From the NCBI RefSeq assembly GCF_030163755.1, contig NZ_JASJOE010000003.1, forward strand, positions 55,383 through 119,382: a DNA stretch of 64,000 nucleotides, read 5' to 3'. The DNA is from Roseicyclus amphidinii (lineage in GTDB: Bacteria > Pseudomonadota > Alphaproteobacteria > Rhodobacterales > Rhodobacteraceae). How positions within the stretch are numbered: position 1 is the stretch's first letter; each line of letters begins with the position of its first letter. Below are positions 30,488 to 39,486 of the stretch, piece by piece. The position numbers and the translations under genes are program-made. The notes beneath the pieces were generated by a model. It was not told where the DNA came from and did no database searches. It saw nothing but the letters and a program-made list of their open reading frames with translations.

Positions 30488-30564
30488 TGGCGCGGTTGAC
30501 GGGGCTCGAACCCGCGACCCCCGGCGTGACAGGCCGGTACTCTAACCAACTGAGCTACAACCGC
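30488..30564 (-). tRNA. tRNA-Asp (anticodon GTC), copy 1
   Basis: 77 bases. Acceptor stem GCGGTTG/CAACCGC, discriminator G, encoded CCA, anticodon loop CTGTCAC. Identical to the copy at 31347-31423. GluQRS and Tgt, encoded in this window, both act on this tRNA's position 34. Confidence 0.97.
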
Positions 30565-30575
30565 GCGTGGGGGGT

Positions 30576-30604
30576 GCTTTAGGCAATCCCCGAGACCCCG
30601 TCAA
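30576..30604 (-). promoter_or_regulatory. Promoter of tRNA-Asp copy 1
   Basis: Minus strand TTGACG (30604-30599), 17-base spacer, TAAAGC (30581-30576), 11 bases before the tRNA. It overlaps the 3' end of the yhhN-like gene. Confidence 0.5.
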
Positions 30605-31226
30605 TGGCCGAAAACACATCTATCGCCCCGATCAGGATCGCGGCCTGCCCGCCCCAGTAGAGCGCCCAGAGAAACCGCGACAGGACCGGCTGCGCCCGGT
30701 GCCCCTCGGGCAGCAGGAACAGCGCCACCGCCAGCACGATATCCGACAGGATGAAGGCCAGCAGCCCCAGCGCAAGCGCGCCCGCGGGCAGCCCCAGCGC
30801 GACAAGGCCAAGCGCCACCGACAGCGCGGTATAGGCCGTCACGGGCAAACGCAACGGCCCGAGGCGCGGCCAGAGCGACAGCATCAGCGCAAGGGCCACC
30901 GCGAACAGGATCGCGGACGGGACAAGGCCCGGCGGCCCTGCCAGGGGCCAGAGCACGCCAAGGTAGACGACATGGCCGAGGGCAAAGGCGCCGAGCCCCG
31001 GCAAGAACCCGGTCGCGTGCGGGCGGGACAGGAACCAGTCGCCGACCGCGCCAAGGGCAAGCGCCAGAGCAAGGCCCGGCAGCCCGGCCCAGAGCGCGGC
31101 CAGCGCCAAAAGCGCGGTCGCGCCAGTTTTGATGGCGGAGCGTGTCCACGACACGGGCCTGAGCGTCCAGACCGCGCCATAGGCCAGCGCCAGCAGGGCC
31201 GCGGGGACAAGAAGCGCCCGGATCAC
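30579..31226 (-). CDS. YhhN/TMEM86 family membrane protein (lysoplasmalogenase-like)
   Basis: 215 residues with about eight hydrophobic helices. GAVGDWFLS and the later SDIVLAVALFLLPEG fit the YhhN pattern of paired D-containing motifs. Some family members hydrolyse the vinyl-ether bond of lysoplasmalogen; activity of this protein is not known. It lies between two identical tRNA-Asp genes. Confidence 0.85.
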   Translation of the reverse strand: MIRALLVPAALLALAYGAVWTLRPVSWTRSAIKTGATALLALAALWAGLPGLALALALGAVGDWFLSRPHATGFLPGLGAFALGHVVYLGVLWPLAGPPGLVPSAILFAVALALMLSLWPRLGPLRLPVTAYTALSVALGLVALGLPAGALALGLLAFILSDIVLAVALFLLPEGHRAQPVLSRFLWALYWGGQAAILIGAIDVFSAIDGVSGIA

Positions 31227-31274
31227 GCCATGCCCCCTGCCCGCCCTTGTCGCCGCCCCGGTCTCCGAAACGCG

Positions 31275-31303
31275 AACGGCCCCCGCCGAGGCAGGGGCCG
31301 TTT
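31275..31303 (-). terminator. Terminator hairpin after tRNA-Asp copy 2
   Basis: Stem AACGGCCCC-C-GCC paired with GGC-A-GGGGCCGTT, one mismatch, two-base loop. It stands 43 bases beyond the tRNA 3' end. The T-run on the minus strand is weak (GTTT). Confidence 0.5.
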
Positions 31304-31346
31304 CGGAACGCTCTCGCAGCGGATGCCGCGGGGCGTCTGAAGCAAG

Positions 31347-31423
31347 TGGCGCGGTTGACGGGGCTCGAACCCGCGACCCCCGGCGTGACAGGCCGGTACT
31401 CTAACCAACTGAGCTACAACCGC
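31347..31423 (-). tRNA. tRNA-Asp (anticodon GTC), copy 2
   Basis: 77 bases, identical to copy 1 including encoded CCA. Promoter TTGACG-N17-TATCCC lies directly upstream. Confidence 0.97.
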
Positions 31424-31433
31424 GTTGGAGCGG

Positions 31434-31462
31434 GGGATATGGCCCCCGGCGGGCGGCGTCAA
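31434..31462 (-). promoter_or_regulatory. Promoter of tRNA-Asp copy 2
   Basis: Minus strand TTGACG (31462-31457), 17-base spacer, TATCCC (31439-31434), 10 bases before the tRNA 5' end. Its -35 region abuts a hairpin (AAGCGGC-CAAA-GCCGCTT, 31461-31478) that may end the upstream transporter mRNA. Confidence 0.55.
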
Positions 31463-31500
31463 GCGGCTTTGGCCGCTTTCCCGAGATTTTCCGCATCGCC

Positions 31501-32460
31501 TCATCCGCGGCGGATCGGCCGGGCCGAGGCCAGCGCGCGGTCCTGAGCCCGCTCGCGCGCGAAGACGTAAAGCCCCGCCCCCGCGATCAGCGCGATGCCC
31601 AGCCACACGACGGGGCGCGGCACCTCGCCGAAGATCGCCCAGCCCCAGAAGATCGCCAGCGGCAAGGCGACATATTCGTAAGAGGCCACCACCGAGGCCG
31701 TGCCGTGCTTGTAGGCCATCGACAGGCAATAGCCGATCGCCCCCGACATCACCCCCAGAAGCCCGAACAGCCACCAATCCCCCGCCGCGGGCCAGACCCA
31801 TGCGCGCAGCAGGAACACGGCGGCCGGGTGCTCGACCCCATCGGCGAAACGCCCGTCGCCCGCGACGACGAAGAACCCCAGCGACACCAGCAGAAAGGCC
31901 GACTGGATGTAGATCGCCATGGCCGAGGCCGCCGAGCGCGCCCCGAGCTTGCGGGTCAGCACCTGCATTCCCGCGTAGCAGGCCGCGGCGAGGACCGGCA
32001 AAAGCAGGCTCGCCCGCCCGATCTCGCCCCAGTCGACGCCGGGGGCCATCATCACGCCGACCCCCACGAAGCCCACCACGATGGCGCCCATCCGGTAACG
32101 GCCCACAGGCTCGCCCAGAACGGGGATCGCCAGAAGCGTGATGAACAGCGGCGCGACGAAGAACAGCGCCGTCGCCACCCCCAGCGGCATGACCGACAGC
32201 GCCGCGAAGAACAGCATGTTGGCCGTCACGATCAAGCCTGCGCGCAGGCCGTGCAACAGCGGCCTGTCCGTGTGCAACAGCGCCACGCCCCCCTCGGCCC
32301 GCAACAGCACGAGGCAGATCGCAAGCCCGATCCCCGAGCGCACGAACACCATCTGGTGCAGCGGGTAATCGCCCGACAGAAGCTTGATACCCATGTCATT
32401 GACCGAGATGCAGAGCATCCCCAGCAGGATGAACAGGATCGCGCGCGACTGTCCGGTCAT
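31501..32460 (-). CDS. EamA/DMT-family membrane transporter
   Basis: 319 residues from MTGQSRAILF. Ten hydrophobic helices in two EamA halves are visible; typical pieces are ISVNDMGIKLL, ANMLFFAALSVMPLGVATALFFVAPLFITLLAIPVLGEPVG and the second-half SYEYVALPLAIFWGWAIFGEVP. Such proteins export amino acids or metabolites; substrate unknown. Its ATG overlaps the stop of the GNAT gene (ATGA), so the pair is translationally coupled. Confidence 0.9.
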   Translation of the reverse strand: MTGQSRAILFILLGMLCISVNDMGIKLLSGDYPLHQMVFVRSGIGLAICLVLLRAEGGVALLHTDRPLLHGLRAGLIVTANMLFFAALSVMPLGVATALFFVAPLFITLLAIPVLGEPVGRYRMGAIVVGFVGVGVMMAPGVDWGEIGRASLLLPVLAAACYAGMQVLTRKLGARSAASAMAIYIQSAFLLVSLGFFVVAGDGRFADGVEHPAAVFLLRAWVWPAAGDWWLFGLLGVMSGAIGYCLSMAYKHGTASVVASYEYVALPLAIFWGWAIFGEVPRPVVWLGIALIAGAGLYVFARERAQDRALASARPIRRG

Positions 32461-32969
32461 GGCGCGCGCTCCGCCACCGCCTGCGCCAGCGCGGTGCCGC
32501 TGGGCCAGTCGACCTGCCGCTCCTGCACGCGGACGCCAAGGAACTCGGCCGCATAGGCGGGGCTTTCGGACCCACCCCACCCGGCATAGACCGCGCGCGC
32601 CTGCGTGTTGCCGTCCAGCACCGTCAGCCGGACCGGCCGCGCCGCGGCCAGCCGTGCGGCCATCGCCATGAGCGCCCGCGACAGGCCGCGCCCCCGTGCC
32701 TCGGGCGCGACATGGAGGTTGTCGACATACACATGCCCCTCGGGCGCGAAGAGGAGCGCGACGAACCCCGCAAGCGCGCCGCCGTCACAGGCCACGAAGA
32801 CGCTGTCACGCTGCAACGCGCCCCCGCCCCAGCGGGCGGCGAGGTAGCGTGCGGCCTCGCCCTCGAGCGTCGCATCGGGCAGCAGGGCGCGATAGGCCGC
32901 GCGCCAGTTCGACAGGTGCAGGTCGTGGATGGCCCGCAGATCGGCGGGCGTGGCGGGGCGGATCGTCAT
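32457..32969 (-). CDS. GNAT family N-acetyltransferase
   Basis: 170 residues from MTIRPATPADLRAIHDLHLSNWRAAYR. The acetyl-CoA loop is LHVAPEARGRGLSRALMAMAA, followed by LDGNTQARAVYAGWGGSE. Related to small-molecule or protein N-acetyltransferases; substrate unknown. Overlaps the downstream EamA gene by 4 bases and follows pirin by 46 bases. Confidence 0.9.
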   Translation of the reverse strand: MTIRPATPADLRAIHDLHLSNWRAAYRALLPDATLEGEAARYLAARWGGGALQRDSVFVACDGGALAGFVALLFAPEGHVYVDNLHVAPEARGRGLSRALMAMAARLAAARPVRLTVLDGNTQARAVYAGWGGSESPAYAAEFLGVRVQERQVDWPSGTALAQAVAERAP

Positions 32970-33015
32970 GCGCCGACCCTGCCCCCGGCCGGTGACCGGG
33001 GCAAGGCCGAAGCGA

Positions 33016-33954
33016 TCACCGCTCGGGCAGCGGGATGAACTCGGCGTTGTCGGTCGGCGGCAGCTGGAAGCGGCCATGCGCCCAATCGCCCTTGCGCCAG
33101 GCCTCCTTGGCCTCCTCGATCCGCTCCTTCGAGGAGGCGACGAAATTCCACCAGATGTGGCGCGGCCCCTCCAGCGTCGCCCCGCCCAGAAGCATCACCC
33201 GAGCGCCCTCGGGGCCCGCGGTCATCGACACCCGGTCGCCGGGGCGGAAGACCATCATCTTTCCCGGCTCGAACCGCTCGCCCGCGATCTCGACCGACCC
33301 TTGCGTGACATAGGCGCCGCGATCCTCGTGATCGTCGGGAAGGGGCAGCGTCGCGCCCGGCTCGAGCATCGCGTCGAGATAGAACATCTCGGAGGCTGTC
33401 GCGACCGGGGCGCGTTCGCCATAGGCCGTCCCGAGGATCAGGCGCAGGCGCTTGCCTTCGCCCTCCAGCATCGGCAGCGCGTCCTTCGGCGCATGGACAA
33501 AGGCGGGTGGGCTGTCCTCGGCATCCTTGGGCAGCGCGATCCAGGTCTGGATGCCGAACAGGCTGTAGGGCTGTTTCAGCATCTCGCCGTCCACCCGCTC
33601 GGAATGGGTGATGCCATGGCCCGCCGTCATCAGGTTCACCGCGCCGGGGTCGATCCACTGGTCGGTGCCGAGGCTGTCGCGGTGGTGAAACCGGCCCTTG
33701 TAGAGATAGGTGACCGTCGCCAGCCCGATATGGGGATGCGGGCGGATGTCGATCCCCTGCCCCGTGACGAATTCGGCTGGGCCCATCTGGTCGAAGAAGA
33801 TGAAGGGGCCGACCATCTGCCGCCGGGGGGCGGGCAGCGCGCGGCGCACCGCGAACGCGCCGAGATCACGGGCGCGCGGCACGATCAGGGTTTCGATGGC
33901 GTCCACATCGTCGCCGGTCGGGCACTGCGGGTCGAGGGCGGGGTTCCAGCTCAT
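33016..33954 (-). CDS. Pirin family protein
   Basis: 312 residues, typical for bacterial pirins. The N-terminal cupin metal motif is RPHPHIGLATVTYLYKGRFHHRDSLG, with HSER near GHGITHSERVDGE. The C-terminal half has the Pirin-C region (GPEGARVMLLGGATLEGPRHIWWNFVASSKERIEEA). Some pirins are quercetinases or redox sensors. Divergent from doxX with a 135-base AT-rich control region. Confidence 0.93.
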   Translation of the reverse strand: MSWNPALDPQCPTGDDVDAIETLIVPRARDLGAFAVRRALPAPRRQMVGPFIFFDQMGPAEFVTGQGIDIRPHPHIGLATVTYLYKGRFHHRDSLGTDQWIDPGAVNLMTAGHGITHSERVDGEMLKQPYSLFGIQTWIALPKDAEDSPPAFVHAPKDALPMLEGEGKRLRLILGTAYGERAPVATASEMFYLDAMLEPGATLPLPDDHEDRGAYVTQGSVEIAGERFEPGKMMVFRPGDRVSMTAGPEGARVMLLGGATLEGPRHIWWNFVASSKERIEEAKEAWRKGDWAHGRFQLPPTDNAEFIPLPER

Positions 33955-33977
33955 CGGCGGGGTCTACTCTCACTGAG

Positions 33978-34000
33978 ATAACCTTAACCTAGTTTGTTAT
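33978..34000. promoter_or_regulatory. Inverted repeat in the pirin/doxX divergent promoter
   Basis: ATAAC at 33978-33982 and GTTAT at 33996-34000, centred between the two divergent genes in an AT-rich tract. A likely binding site for a regulator of pirin, doxX or both. Confidence 0.35.
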
Positions 34001-34037
34001 TATGCGCACAAAATACAAATACACACGCATTGAATGT

Positions 34038-34049
34038 GCAAATTCGCAC
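34038..34049 (+). promoter_or_regulatory. 12-mer shared with the upstream region of the other doxX
   Basis: GCAAATTCGCAC, 40 bases before doxX at 34090; exact match to 17666-17677. Here it is part of GTGC-N6-GCAC. Confidence 0.4.
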
Positions 34050-34089
34050 CAGCATTGCACCCTGCGGGCAATGCCTTGAGGGTGAGGGC

Positions 34090-34539
<450 letters not shown>

Positions 34540-34600
34540 GCCGGGCGACCGGGGCTTAACCGCTCGCTCAAGTCCGATCAAGTCCGCCGGGCGGGAAAGG

Positions 34601-34675
34601 TGGTGGGTGATGAGAGATTTGAACTCCCGACATCTTCGATGTGAACGAAGCGCTCTACCACTGAGCTAATCACCC
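34601..34675 (-). tRNA. tRNA-Val (anticodon CAC)
   Basis: 75 bases, minus strand. Acceptor GGGTGAT/ATCACCC, discriminator A, encoded CCA; anticodon loop TTCACAT. Lies 61 bases upstream of tRNA-Val(TAC) and likely forms a tandem transcript. Confidence 0.96.
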
Positions 34676-34691
34676 TCCGGGTGGCGCGTCT

Positions 34692-35249
34692 TTAGCCATC
34701 CTCGCCGGGGTCTGCAAGGGGGTTATCGCCCGCTTCGCCAGCTTCTTTGTCACCGGCTTCGTCACCTGCCTCACCCGCATCGCGCGGACGGCGGATCTTG
34801 ACGGTCAGGATGTCGGGGCCATCGGCGTCGGGCTTGCGCGACTTGACCATCAGCTTGCCCAGCGGCGGCAGGACCAGCTCTTCGTTGCGGTCCAGCGCCT
34901 TGCCCAGTTCGTCGAGCACCAGGTCGAGGACGATCTTGGCGTCCGACCGTTTCAGCGCGGTGCGCTTGTTGATCGCCTCGATCAGGTCGGGGCGCTTGAA
35001 CCGCGAGTCGTTGCCCCCTTCGGCCCCGGTTTCCGCGGTGCCCGTGCTGGCCTGCCCCTCGGCAGGTTCGACGGGCTCGATGGTCACGGCGCGCAGATGT
35101 CCGCGCTGCGCGCCGCCCGGCGCGGTGTCTGCCGCGGCGCTTTTGCCGGCCGTTTTCTTGATCGCAGCGGCGCTGCGCCGCTTGCGTCCGGCCGGCGTCG
35201 ATTTGCGGGCGGCCGCGCCGTCGCGCGCCTCGTCCTTGGTGCCACTCAT
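34692..35249 (-). CDS. HU-family DNA-binding protein with basic N-terminal and acidic C-terminal tails
   Basis: 185 residues from MSGTKDEARDG with GGAG 9 bases upstream. The HU/IHF core (about 82-150: FKRPDLIEAINKRTALKRSDAKIVLDLVLDELGKALDRNEELVLPPLGKLMVKSRK) is flanked by a Lys/Arg/Ala-rich N-terminal tail of about 50 residues and an acidic C-terminal tail (EAGDEAGDKEAGEAGDN). Canonical HU is about 90 residues, so this is a doubled-length form with histone-like tails. It may compact DNA or act at specific loci. An 8-bp hairpin at 35281-35302 lies in its leader. Confidence 0.85.
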   Translation of the reverse strand: MSGTKDEARDGAAARKSTPAGRKRRSAAAIKKTAGKSAAADTAPGGAQRGHLRAVTIEPVEPAEGQASTGTAETGAEGGNDSRFKRPDLIEAINKRTALKRSDAKIVLDLVLDELGKALDRNEELVLPPLGKLMVKSRKPDADGPDILTVKIRRPRDAGEAGDEAGDKEAGEAGDNPLADPGEDG

Positions 35250-35280
35250 GAAACTGCTCCCCACTCGATACTCGACATCA

Positions 35281-35302
35281 TGCCGGATGTCCCGATCCGG
35301 CA
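35281..35302. repeat. 8-bp inverted repeat before the HU gene
   Basis: TGCCGGAT-N6-ATCCGGCA, 31 bases upstream of the HU-type ATG. It could be a leader hairpin, an operator or the end of the deacetylase neighbourhood; no T-run. Confidence 0.45.
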
Positions 35303-35370
35303 CGGTCCCTGCTTCGGGACGCGATCAGCTTACCCGGCCTGCCGGGCCGCTTCCAGCCCGATGCGGAGGG

Positions 35371-36144
35371 TCACGTGCTGCGCGCCAGACGGATGTTGCG
35401 GCTGTCCCAGCGCGGCCAGCCGATCAGCTCGGACATGGTGGCGAACTCGTAGCCGCGCGCCACCAGCCCGTCGAGCGTGGCGGGCATCGCCCGGATGGTC
35501 GCCCCGATGATGTCATGCGACAGGATCACCGCACCGGGATGGGCGCGCGACAGGATGCGGTTCGCCACGACGCCCGAGCCCGGCCTGCGCCAATCCTCGG
35601 GGTCCACCGACCACAGCACGGTCGGCATGTTGCGTGCCTCGAGCACCATGCGGCGCTGGCGCGGGTAGAGGTTGCCGTAGGGCGGCCGCATCGTGACAGG
35701 CGGCCGGCCCACCGCGTCCTGGATCGCCAGCGAGGTCCGGTCGAGCTGGTTGAGCACGGCGGCGTCCGAATAGCCGAACAGGCTGGGGTGGGACCATGTG
35801 TGGTTGCCGATCTCGTGCCCCTCGGCGACGATCCGGCGCATCAGCGCGGGTTCGCGCTCGACCCGCCAGCCGATGACGTAGAAGGTCGCCCGGATGCCGC
35901 GGGAGGCCAGCATGTCCAGAAGCATCGGCGTCAGCGTCGGATGCGGGCCGTCGTCGAAGGTCATCGCCACGACGGGCCGCGCCGTCATCACGCGGGTGAT
36001 GGTGTCGGGCACCGGGGCGGCGGGCATGCGCGCGCGGTCGGCCGCGGTCTGGGCCAGCGCGCTCGGGGCGAGAAAGGGCACCGTCAGCGCGGCTGCCCCC
36101 CCTCGCAGCAGGGCGCGCCGGGTGGGGCCGGTGGGTCTGGACAT
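35371..36144 (-). CDS. Exported polysaccharide deacetylase (NodB domain)
   Basis: 257 residues from MSRPTGPTRRALLRGG, a twin-arginine-type signal ending PSALAQ. The NodB motifs are present: TFDDGPHP (metal Asp), HEIGNHTWSHP (metal His pair) and RPPYGNL, then WSVDPEDWRRPG and ILSHDI. The enzyme removes N- or O-acetyl groups from a polysaccharide, perhaps peptidoglycan or exopolysaccharide. Follows the divergent spacer at 36145-36491. Confidence 0.9.
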   Translation of the reverse strand: MSRPTGPTRRALLRGGAAALTVPFLAPSALAQTAADRARMPAAPVPDTITRVMTARPVVAMTFDDGPHPTLTPMLLDMLASRGIRATFYVIGWRVEREPALMRRIVAEGHEIGNHTWSHPSLFGYSDAAVLNQLDRTSLAIQDAVGRPPVTMRPPYGNLYPRQRRMVLEARNMPTVLWSVDPEDWRRPGSGVVANRILSRAHPGAVILSHDIIGATIRAMPATLDGLVARGYEFATMSELIGWPRWDSRNIRLARST

Positions 36145-36491
36145 GGCGCGATTCCGCTGCGTTCGACGTGTTGGGCCCAATGTGACGCCCGCGCCGGAGA
36201 ACCCAAGCGAATTTACTCACAGGAATGATGACACGTTCGCAACCGCAGCAGACGCGCAACAGCCCCCGGCCCCGCGCCCGTTCCCGAACCCAGATCTTGC
36301 GGTCCTTGCCCGCCCGTCCACAGCATGCACCAAGACCCGGCCGCCCAAGCCCTCACGCCCGGCGGGCCGCGCGCATCGGCTGGGCGCGCCGAACCGAACA
36401 CGGTCGGGATTTTTCAGGGATTTGGCCCTTGACCCGCCCCGCCGAGGCGGGTGCCTTTTGTCGGTCTGCCATTACCAGTTGGGGAAGTAAC
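36145..36491. other. Divergent spacer between deacetylase and small secreted-protein gene
   Basis: 347 bases with no supported gene. It must hold the promoters of the two divergent genes. The only clear structure is a plus-strand terminator hairpin at 36432-36459, which has no obvious gene before it and could end a short untranslated RNA. Confidence 0.5.
36432..36459 (+). terminator. Orphan terminator-like hairpin
   Basis: ACCCGCC, 7-base loop, GGCGGGT, then GCCTTTT. It stands 32 bases before the ATG of the small secreted protein, so it could also be a leader attenuator. Confidence 0.5.
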
Positions 36492-36716
36492 ATGACGAAA
36501 ATCGCACTCGCCGCGGCGCTTGGCGCCCTGGTCGCAACGACCACGGCACACGCCCAGACACACGCCCAGACACAGGCCCAGACGCTGCAGCCGCAGATGT
36601 CGGCGCAGGACGTGGCCGCCGAGACAAGCCTGCATCACAGCCACCTGATCGTTCCGATCTTCACCATGATCATGCTCATGGTCGCCAGCACGTCGAGCCA
36701 GACGCCGCTGAAGTGA
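36492..36716 (+). CDS. Small exported or membrane protein
   Basis: 74 residues. An N-terminal signal sequence (MTKIALAAALGALVATTTAHAQ) is followed by a Gln/Thr-rich repeat (THAQTQAQTLQPQ) and a hydrophobic C-terminal segment (LIVPIFTMIMLMVAST). It resembles short signal-plus-one-helix proteins common in Rhodobacterales, whose role is unknown. A hairpin (GCCGGGGCA/TGCCCCGGC, 36726-36744) follows the stop. Confidence 0.65.
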   Translation: MTKIALAAALGALVATTTAHAQTHAQTQAQTLQPQMSAQDVAAETSLHHSHLIVPIFTMIMLMVASTSSQTPLK

Positions 36717-36775
36717 CGGCGGCACGCCGGGGCAATGCCCCGGCAGCTGCGTGTCGCGCGGCCGTCGCTCCATGC

Positions 36776-36810
36776 AAAAGCCCCCCGCGACGGGATCGCG
36801 GGGGGCTTTT
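36776..36810. terminator. Bidirectional intrinsic terminator between small gene and lon
   Basis: 15-bp perfect stem AAAAGCCCCCCGCGA / TCGCGGGGGGCTTTT with a five-base loop. The A and T runs make it functional for both convergent genes, the small exported protein and lon. Confidence 0.9.
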
Positions 36811-36846
36811 CATATCATGCGGGGGCCGGGGACCGGCCGCCGTGGA

Positions 36847-39240
36847 TCAATGCGCCACGGCACCCTCGCCCGCCGTTCCGGCGGCACGGGCCGCGGCGGC
36901 GGCTTCCTCGGCCTCTTCGTCCCAGTCGATCCCCTCGGGCTGACGGGTCAGCGCAAGGGCCAGCACCTCGGAGACATGGGCGACCGGAATGATCGTCAGC
37001 CCCTCCTTCACGTTGTCGGGGATCTCGGGCAGGTCCTTCTCGTTGTCCTCGGGGATCAGCACCGTGGTGATGCCGCCCCTCAGCGCCGCGAGAAGCTTTT
37101 CCTTGAGACCCCCGATCGGCAGCACGTTGCCGCGCAGCGTGACCTCGCCGGTCATGGCGATGTCCTTGCGCACCGGGATCTGCGTCAGCACCGACACGAT
37201 GGAGGTCACCATGGCGATACCGGCCGACGGCCCGTCCTTGGGCGTGGCGCCCTCGGGGACGTGGACGTGGATGTCCCATTTCTCGATCCGCGGCGGCTTC
37301 ACCCCGATGGCGGGCGCGACCGAGCGGACATAGCTGGCCGCCGCGTCGATCGACTCCTTCATCACGTCGCCCAGCTTGCCGGTGGTCTTCATCCGGCCCT
37401 TGCCCGGCAGGCGCAGCGCCTCGATGGACAGAAGGTCACCGCCGACGCTGGTCCAGGCAAGACCGGTCACCACGCCGACCTGGTCCTCCTTCTCGGCAAG
37501 GCCGAACTTGTGGCGCTTCACGCCCAGCATGTCCTCCAGCTTGTCGGGCGTGACGACAACCTTGTCGGTCTCGCCCTTCACGATGGTGGTCACGGCCTTT
37601 CGCGCCAGCTTGGCGATCTCGCGCTCGAGGTTCCGCACCCCCGCCTCGCGGGTGTAGTAGCGGATGACGTCGGTCAGCGCGGCCTCGGTCAGCTCGAATT
37701 CGCGGGCCTTGAGCCCGTGGTTCTTCATCTGCTTCTCGACAAGGTGCTGCTTGGCGATCTCGCGCTTCTCGTCCTCGGTGTAACCGGCCAGCGGAATGAT
37801 CTCCATCCGGTCCAGAAGCGGCCCCGGCATGTTGTAGGAGTTCGCCGTGGTCAGGAACATCACGTTCGAGAGGTCGTATTCCACCTCGAGGTAATGATCG
37901 ACGAAGGTGCCGTTCTGCTCGGGGTCGAGCACCTCCAGCATGGCAGAGGCCGGGTCGCCGCGGAAATCCTGCCCCATCTTGTCGATCTCGTCGAGCAGGA
38001 TCAGCGGGTTGGTCGTCTTGGCCTTCTTCAGCGCCTGGATGATCTTGCCGGGCATCGAGCCGATATAGGTCCGGCGGTGGCCGCGGATCTCGCTCTCGTC
38101 GCGCACGCCGCCCAGCGAGATGCGGATGAACTCGCGCCCCGTGGCCTTGGCGACCGATTTGCCGAGGCTGGTCTTGCCCACGCCGGGCGGGCCGACGAGG
38201 CACATGATCGGCCCCTTCAGCTTGGCCGAGCGTTGTTGCACGGCGAGGTATTCGACGATCCGCTCCTTGACCTTTTCCAGACCGTAATGGTCGTCATCGA
38301 GGATCTTCTCGGCGCGGCCGAGGTCCTTTTTCACGCGCGACTTCACGCCCCACGGGATCGACAGCATCCAGTCGAGGTAGTTGCGCACCACCGTCGCCTC
38401 GGCCGACATGGGCGACATGTTCTTGAGCTTCTTCAGCTCGGCATCGGCCTTTTCGCGCGCCTCTTTCGACAGCTTGGTGGCGTTGATGCGCTCTTCGAGC
38501 TCGGCCACTTCGCCGCCCTCGTCGCCATCGCCCAGCTCACGCTGGATCGCCTTCATCTGTTCGTTCAGATAGTATTCGCGCTGCGTGCGCTCCATCTGGT
38601 TCTTGACGCGGCTCTTGATCTTCTTCTCGACCTGCAGGACCGACATCTCGCCCTGCATCAGGCCGTAGACCTTTTCCAGCCGCTCGGAGATGTCGAGCGT
38701 TTCCAGAAGCTCCTGCTTCTGGCCCACCTCCACGCCGAGATGCCCCGAGACGAGATCGGCAAGCTTCGCCGGGTCCGTCGCCTCGCCGACCGAGGTCAGG
38801 GCGTCTTCGGGGATGTTCTTCTTGACCTTGGCGTATTTCTCGAACTCCTCGGCGACAGCGCCGATCATCGCGCGGGTCGAGGCCTCGTCGCCGGGCCGTT
38901 CTTCCAGCGGGGCGACGCGCGCCTCGAAATAGCTGTCGGTCGCCGTGAACTCCTCGATCGTGACGCGCACGCGGCCCTCGACCAGCACCTTCACGGTGCC
39001 GTCGGGCAGTTTGAGCAATTGCAGCACATTGGCCAGAACGCCGGTGCGGTAGATCCCGTCGGTGGTGGGATCGTCGACCGATGGGTCGATCTGGCTCGAC
39101 AGCAGGATCTGCTTGTCGTCCTGCATCACCTCTTCCAGCGCGCGCACGGATTTCTCGCGGCCGACGAAGAGCGGCACGATCATGTGGGGAAACACCACGA
39201 TGTCGCGCAGGGGAAGGACGGGATAGGTATCTTGGGTCAA
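36847..39240 (-). CDS. lon: ATP-dependent protease Lon
   Basis: 797 residues with a TTG start ([28 protein letters not shown]); the longer in-frame region upstream lacks similarity and the start agrees with other Lon proteins. The AAA+ Walker A is [15 protein letters not shown], Walker [12 protein letters not shown]. The protease domain holds the catalytic Ser in [11 protein letters not shown] and Lys in [11 protein letters not shown]. Lon degrades misfolded and regulatory proteins, including cell-cycle factors in Alphaproteobacteria. A strong RpoH-type promoter lies upstream at 39327-39354. Confidence 0.97.
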   Translation of the reverse strand: MTQDTYPVLPLRDIVVFPHMIVPLFVGREKSVRALEEVMQDDKQILLSSQIDPSVDDPTTDGIYRTGVLANVLQLLKLPDGTVKVLVEGRVRVTIEEFTATDSYFEARVAPLEERPGDEASTRAMIGAVAEEFEKYAKVKKNIPEDALTSVGEATDPAKLADLVSGHLGVEVGQKQELLETLDISERLEKVYGLMQGEMSVLQVEKKIKSRVKNQMERTQREYYLNEQMKAIQRELGDGDEGGEVAELEERINATKLSKEAREKADAELKKLKNMSPMSAEATVVRNYLDWMLSIPWGVKSRVKKDLGRAEKILDDDHYGLEKVKERIVEYLAVQQRSAKLKGPIMCLVGPPGVGKTSLGKSVAKATGREFIRISLGGVRDESEIRGHRRTYIGSMPGKIIQALKKAKTTNPLILLDEIDKMGQDFRGDPASAMLEVLDPEQNGTFVDHYLEVEYDLSNVMFLTTANSYNMPGPLLDRMEIIPLAGYTEDEKREIAKQHLVEKQMKNHGLKAREFELTEAALTDVIRYYTREAGVRNLEREIAKLARKAVTTIVKGETDKVVVTPDKLEDMLGVKRHKFGLAEKEDQVGVVTGLAWTSVGGDLLSIEALRLPGKGRMKTTGKLGDVMKESIDAAASYVRSVAPAIGVKPPRIEKWDIHVHVPEGATPKDGPSAGIAMVTSIVSVLTQIPVRKDIAMTGEVTLRGNVLPIGGLKEKLLAALRGGITTVLIPEDNEKDLPEIPDNVKEGLTIIPVAHVSEVLALALTRQPEGIDWDEEAEEAAAAARAAGTAGEGAVAH

Positions 39241-39326
39241 TTCAGCTCTGCCTTCCTTGGTCTTGGCAAAGGGGCCGGGCCCTGCTCGGCAGCCACCATT
39301 GGCCCCTTCCGGGTAAGGATGTCCTA

Positions 39327-39354
39327 ACTTGGGGCGCGCAGCGGGGTGTTTCAA
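39327..39354 (-). promoter_or_regulatory. RpoH (sigma-32) type promoter of lon
   Basis: Minus strand TTGAAA (39354-39349), 14-base spacer, CCCCAAGT (39334-39327). Close to the heat-shock consensus. It lies 86 bases before the lon start, between tgt and lon, consistent with heat induction. Confidence 0.65.
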
Positions 39355-39486
39355 CCACGCCCGCAGCCCCGGTGCTCGGGATGAACATGCGCCCGCCACG
39401 GGCCACGTGCAAGGGAGGGATGGCGGCGCACGCCGCGGACCCCACGAAATATTGTGGATTGCGTTGCAGGTCGCGTGCCACCCGTC

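Noticed and set aside
39241..39399. Longer Lon N terminus
   Set aside because: The extra region contains the RpoH promoter leader and has no Lon similarity; the TTG at 39240 gives the expected N terminus.
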